Below the pieces are notes generated by a model. The model was not told the DNA's origin, did not search any database, and saw nothing but the letters and a program-made list of their open reading frames with translations. DNA of 44,130 nucleotides from Candidatus Nitrosopumilus sp. (lineage in GTDB: Archaea > Thermoproteota > Nitrososphaeria > Nitrososphaerales > Nitrosopumilaceae). The stretch lies in contig NZ_JANQTA010000009.1 of NCBI RefSeq assembly GCF_028278985.1, positions 1-44,130 on the forward strand. The letters run 5' to 3'. Both the position numbers and the translations under genes were made by a program. Below, piece by piece: positions 41,942 to 44,130 of the stretch (position 1 is the stretch's first letter; the number at the start of each line of letters is the position of its first letter).

Positions 41942-41958
41942 CTTACGCTAGACGTAAG
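41942..41958 (-). terminator. Hairpin downstream of amoB
   Basis: CTTACG (41942-41947) and CGTAAG (41953-41958) form a perfect 6-bp stem with a 5-nt loop, about 40 nt past the amoB stop. On the minus strand it follows a T/C-rich tract. It may end or stabilise the amoB mRNA, or act as an operator for the next gene. Confidence 0.4.
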
Positions 41959-41994
41959 GAAATATAGAAAATGAAAAGGAAAAGGTTGGGTTGT

Positions 41995-42564
41995 TTAGAT
42001 TACTTGCCAGGGTCGTGTTGCAAACGTAATGACATATCCAACACCGATAATAATTGATTGATATGCGATGTTGGTATATGGGATTGGTTTGATAATTGGT
42101 TCGCCCTCAACAACTACTGTTTGACCTGGACCAAGTCCTGGACCGACGCTTGCTACATTGAGTTGGGTGTGTACGTGGTATACACCTGCTTCAAGTGCTT
42201 TGGCTGATAGTGAGTATTCGATGACAGAGTTTCCTGGAATGTCAAAGACGTTTCCTGGTGGGTCTCTTGCCAACATCTCCCATCTGTTACCTGCGTTGGT
42301 TGACTCTGAGAAGATAGATAGCCATCCTCTAAGGTCTCTCTCTACAAGACTGACTAATGTTCCTTGAAGTGTCAAGGTTTCGCCAGTTTGGAGGGATTGT
42401 CTGTTGAAGGTTTCATCCTCAATTCTGATGAAACGACTCTGAAGTTGTGCTTGGACACCGTGTGCATCAGCAGTTGGAAGAATAGACTCAACCCAGTTGA
42501 AACCTAAAGTTCCTAATGCTAGTACGACAGCTAGTCCGAATACGAAAATCTTTTTTTCGACCAT
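41995..42564 (-). CDS. amoB: Ammonia monooxygenase subunit B (archaeal type)
   Basis: The 189-residue protein has a signal peptide ending PTADA, so the mature chain would begin at His35 (HGVQAQ). The copper-B-site ligands of the particulate methane monooxygenase family are conserved as His35 and His130-Val-His132 (YHVHTQLNV). One C-terminal membrane helix follows (about 164-184). Archaeal AmoB is about half the length of the bacterial subunit because it lacks the second cupredoxin domain; this one fits. It is divergent from amoC. Two TATA-like sites precede it: ACATATAAC near 42601-42608 and GTATTATC at 42587-42594, the latter about 26 nt before ATG. Confidence 0.97.
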   Translation of the reverse strand: MVEKKIFVFGLAVVLALGTLGFNWVESILPTADAHGVQAQLQSRFIRIEDETFNRQSLQTGETLTLQGTLVSLVERDLRGWLSIFSESTNAGNRWEMLARDPPGNVFDIPGNSVIEYSLSAKALEAGVYHVHTQLNVASVGPGLGPGQTVVVEGEPIIKPIPYTNIAYQSIIIGVGYVITFATRPWQVI

Positions 42565-42819
42565 AGTTATCCCTAATAATCAGAAAGATAATACACGTCG
42601 TTATATGTTTTACCTTCATTACGAGGATCGACGCTTAATGGAATGTAAATCATCGATGTTATACAATGAAAATAGGGAAAATATAATAAAATTAATTCAA
42701 AATTCTAATTTGGAATACAAGAATTTTCATATTTTTCTATCAAATATATAAAAAAATTCATCAAATTACATTAAATTGGAATCTCTTACTTTATATCCCG
42801 AACTTACATGATATCTTAC
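42565..42819. promoter_or_regulatory. Divergent amoB-amoC intergenic region with the amoC TATA box
   Basis: These 255 nt are extremely AT-rich and contain no convincing gene. The amoC promoter is TTTATATC at 42790-42797, centred about 26 nt before ATG 42820. A loose inverted repeat AAAATTC (42697-42703) / GAATTTT (42721-42727) lies mid-region and could bind a regulator. amoB promoter candidates are at 42587-42608. An 84-codon frame across this region lacks coding character. Confidence 0.6.
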
Positions 42820-43383
42820 ATGGCACAGATGCCCGCATTAATCCCAAAAGAAGTTGAGATTCAGAGACTTAAGAAAATCTGGCTCATCGTTATTGCTATG
42901 GGAAGTACTGCAGCATCCGTCGAAGTAGATAACTTCGTAGACGGTTCTCTACATCAGACATCTATCAGAGATAGTGCATTTACTCCAGCACACTGGTGGT
43001 TATACTCCCACTTTGTAGCATTACCACTCGGTTGGGGTGCAGCAGCAATCTATGATAGAAAAGTTCCAGTTCTTAGAGGTCCAAATAATTCAATGAACAC
43101 AGGTTTGAAAATGACCATTCTCGGTTACTTAGCAACCATGTTTACAATTGGAGTCAATGAGATGTGGCACTTCTGGTTTGTAGAAGAAATCTTTGCAGTA
43201 CCAAATCACTGGATGTTTAACATGGGTGTAGTAGTTGCATTCATGGGAGCACTCGCATACGTAGTCAGAGTATATGCTAGACTCGTAGAGTTAGGTGCAG
43301 AAACTCCAGGTGAGAATCCATATGTTGCTGAAATGTACAAGATGGCCTTAGAAGGCAAATTGTACAGTAGAGCAATCCCATAG
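42820..43383 (+). CDS. amoC: Ammonia monooxygenase subunit C
   Basis: The product is 187 residues with several transmembrane helices, counting from ATG 42820 (MAQMPALIPKE). The alternative ATG 42808 lies only about 14 nt after the TATA centre and would be upstream of the predicted transcript start. The metal ligands of the PmoC/AmoC family are conserved: Asp41, His45 and His58 (DGSLH and AHWWLY), plus Asn113, His117 and His130 (NEMWH and PNHW). AmoC with AmoA and AmoB forms the membrane enzyme that oxidises ammonia to hydroxylamine. A hairpin terminator follows. Confidence 0.98.
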   Translation: MAQMPALIPKEVEIQRLKKIWLIVIAMGSTAASVEVDNFVDGSLHQTSIRDSAFTPAHWWLYSHFVALPLGWGAAAIYDRKVPVLRGPNNSMNTGLKMTILGYLATMFTIGVNEMWHFWFVEEIFAVPNHWMFNMGVVVAFMGALAYVVRVYARLVELGAETPGENPYVAEMYKMALEGKLYSRAIP

Positions 43384-43389
43384 ACAAAT

Positions 43390-43409
43390 TGTGCAATCGC
43401 ACATTTTTT
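43390..43409 (+). terminator. Hairpin and T-tract terminator after amoC
   Basis: TGTGC (43390-43394) and GCACA (43399-43403) form a 5-bp stem with the loop AATC, followed by six T residues. It starts 7 nt after the amoC stop, suggesting that amoC can be transcribed separately from amoX. Confidence 0.6.
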
Positions 43410-43468
43410 CTCTTTTATTATTTTCATCAAAGCCGTAGATCGTACTAGGTGCCGGCCTTTAAGAAAGA

Positions 43469-43477
43469 CTTAAAAGG
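43469..43477 (+). promoter_or_regulatory. TATA box of amoX inside a small inverted repeat
   Basis: CTTAAAAGG is centred 29 nt before ATG 43502. The preceding TTTAAG (43458-43463) pairs with CTTAAA (43469-43474) across 5 nt, so the box forms one arm of a perfect 6-bp inverted repeat. Confidence 0.5.
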
Positions 43478-43501
43478 ATTCTGAATTAGAATAATTCCAT
43501 A

Positions 43502-43864
43502 ATGACTCTTCCTAAAGGATTCGGTTCTGGCGGTGGCGGTGGATCATCTAGCGCTGACGTAGAACGAATGATTGGAAAACGTGTTGAAAACATGACCGGC
43601 ATGATTACAATTTCATTCTGGGCAGCATGGTTGGCAACATTTGGCGGTACTGCAGCAGGATACTTCTATTATCCATGGGCATATCCAACTCCAAGTGGTC
43701 ACTTTGCATTCATCGTACTTACAATCATTGAGGCAATAGGTTACATCTTCTGTGTTAAAGTCATGGAAGAAGGTTCCAACAAGAATAGCAATGGTATCGT
43801 TGGCGGCAGTGTTGCTGCAGTTACAGCAGGTACAATCTTCATCGCATTATTCGTTGGTAACTAG
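43502..43864 (+). CDS. amoX: AmoX, small membrane subunit of archaeal ammonia monooxygenase
   Basis: The 120-residue protein lies between amoC and amoA, the position of the conserved archaeal gene named amoX. It has a Gly/Ser-rich N-terminus (GFGSGGGGGSSSADVE), then three hydrophobic segments (about 35-56, 66-88 and 97-117), the first holding FWAAWLATFGGTAAGY. It has no bacterial AMO counterpart. It has been reported as a component of the archaeal AMO complex (established knowledge), but its role is not clear from the sequence. Confidence 0.93.
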   Translation: MTLPKGFGSGGGGGSSSADVERMIGKRVENMTGMITISFWAAWLATFGGTAAGYFYYPWAYPTPSGHFAFIVLTIIEAIGYIFCVKVMEEGSNKNSNGIVGGSVAAVTAGTIFIALFVGN

Positions 43865-43940
43865 AAGGAAACCCCTTCAGACACTTTATTTTTCATTTTA
43901 ATTTTAATAAAAAACAACGATCTTCATCACACTCTAAAAT

Positions 43941-43949
43941 TTTATATAC
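43941..43949 (+). promoter_or_regulatory. TATA box of amoA
   Basis: TTTATATAC is centred about 27 nt before ATG 43972, so the amoA transcript should be leaderless. It follows a T/A-rich tract (43884-43912) that may terminate amoX transcripts. Confidence 0.65.
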
Positions 43950-43971
43950 TGACCCTTTCTTCAAGTTGATT

Positions 43972-44130
43972 ATGGTCTGGTTAAGACGATGTACACACTA
44001 CTTATTCATAGTAGTAGTTGCAGTTAACTCAACACTGTTAACAATTAATGCAGGAGACTACATCTTCTACACTGACTGGGCTTGGACTTCGTACACGGTA
44101 TTCTCAATATCGCAAACGTTGATGCTTATT
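43972..44130 (+). CDS. amoA: Ammonia monooxygenase subunit A, N-terminal part (cut by window end)
   Basis: The first 53 codons are present: MVWLRRCTHYLFIVVVAVNS..., with the first transmembrane helix at about 8-28 and the start of the second near 45. The segment INAGDYIFYTDWAWTSY is highly characteristic of archaeal AmoA. The frame is open to the last base, and the remaining roughly 160 residues lie outside the window. AmoA is a membrane subunit of the enzyme that turns ammonia into hydroxylamine, and its gene is the standard marker for this group. Confidence 0.97.
   Translation, partial: MVWLRRCTHYLFIVVVAVNSTLLTINAGDYIFYTDWAWTSYTVFSISQTLMLI

Noticed and set aside
42497-42751. 84-codon plus-strand frame between amoB and amoC
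   Set aside because: It begins inside amoB on the opposite strand and runs into AT-rich sequence; the translation is Lys/Asn-rich low complexity with no recognisable domain or suitable promoter.

Overview
The window comes from a low-GC, AT-rich chromosome of a marine ammonia-oxidising archaeon, most likely Nitrosopumilus or a close relative (Thaumarchaeota/Nitrososphaerota). The main evidence is the archaeal ammonia monooxygenase locus at the right end: amoB, amoC, amoX and the first 53 codons of amoA. Archaeal information-processing genes agree with this (TBP, eS1, uS15, SerS, KEOPS subunits Kae1, Bud32 and Pcc1, archaeosine TGT, Taw1). Genes are very tightly packed. Many starts lie 24-30 nt downstream of a TATA-like box, so leaderless transcripts are probably common; this spacing was used to choose several starts. 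No mobile element, CRISPR array or prophage was seen, and no gene-free stretch exceeds 300 bases.

Layout. 1-5039: end of a secreted protein, a membrane-anchored extracellular protein and a very large membrane-anchored subtilase. 5083-7781: a respiratory module of Rieske protein, cytochrome b and a membrane-anchored blue copper protein, the expected electron-transfer partners of ammonia oxidation. 7778-18066: a housekeeping block with tRNA-Arg(UCU), Ogg-type glycosylase, a beta-CASP RNase, a small ferredoxin, TgtA, a Fap7-like kinase, a YchF-like GTPase, Kae1, Bud32, an ITP/XTP pyrophosphatase and Taw1. 18205-25077: three consecutive genes for secreted, acidic proteins made almost entirely of thrombospondin-type-3-like calcium-binding repeats (20, 17 and 17 units) with higher-order periodicity. 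25127-29990: Dus, a stand-alone Lrp/AsnC effector domain, a PII protein, small unknowns, a candidate PD-(D/E)XK protein, TBP and an ASCH protein. 29995-35443: a PLP enzyme with a rhodanese-like tail, a MoxR-type AAA+ ATPase with a VWA partner, and a geranylgeranyl reductase-family protein. 35633-40079: a minus-strand run uS15, RecJ-like DHH, Pcc1, SerS, eS1 and an exosome-associated RNA-binding protein. 40204-44130: two small membrane proteins, two unknown proteins and the amo genes.

How the parts relate. Ammonia oxidation feeds electrons through small copper proteins and the cytochrome b/Rieske complex, so both ends of the window belong to energy metabolism. The middle is dominated by tRNA modification (TgtA, Kae1/Bud32/Pcc1, Taw1, Dus) and translation. 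The parts least explained by known biology are the TSP3-like triplet, the small membrane proteins beside amo (candidate extra AMO subunits) that share a 13-nt upstream repeat, a GC-rich structured intergenic element near 35.55 kb, and a hairpin or mini-gene near 26.55 kb.
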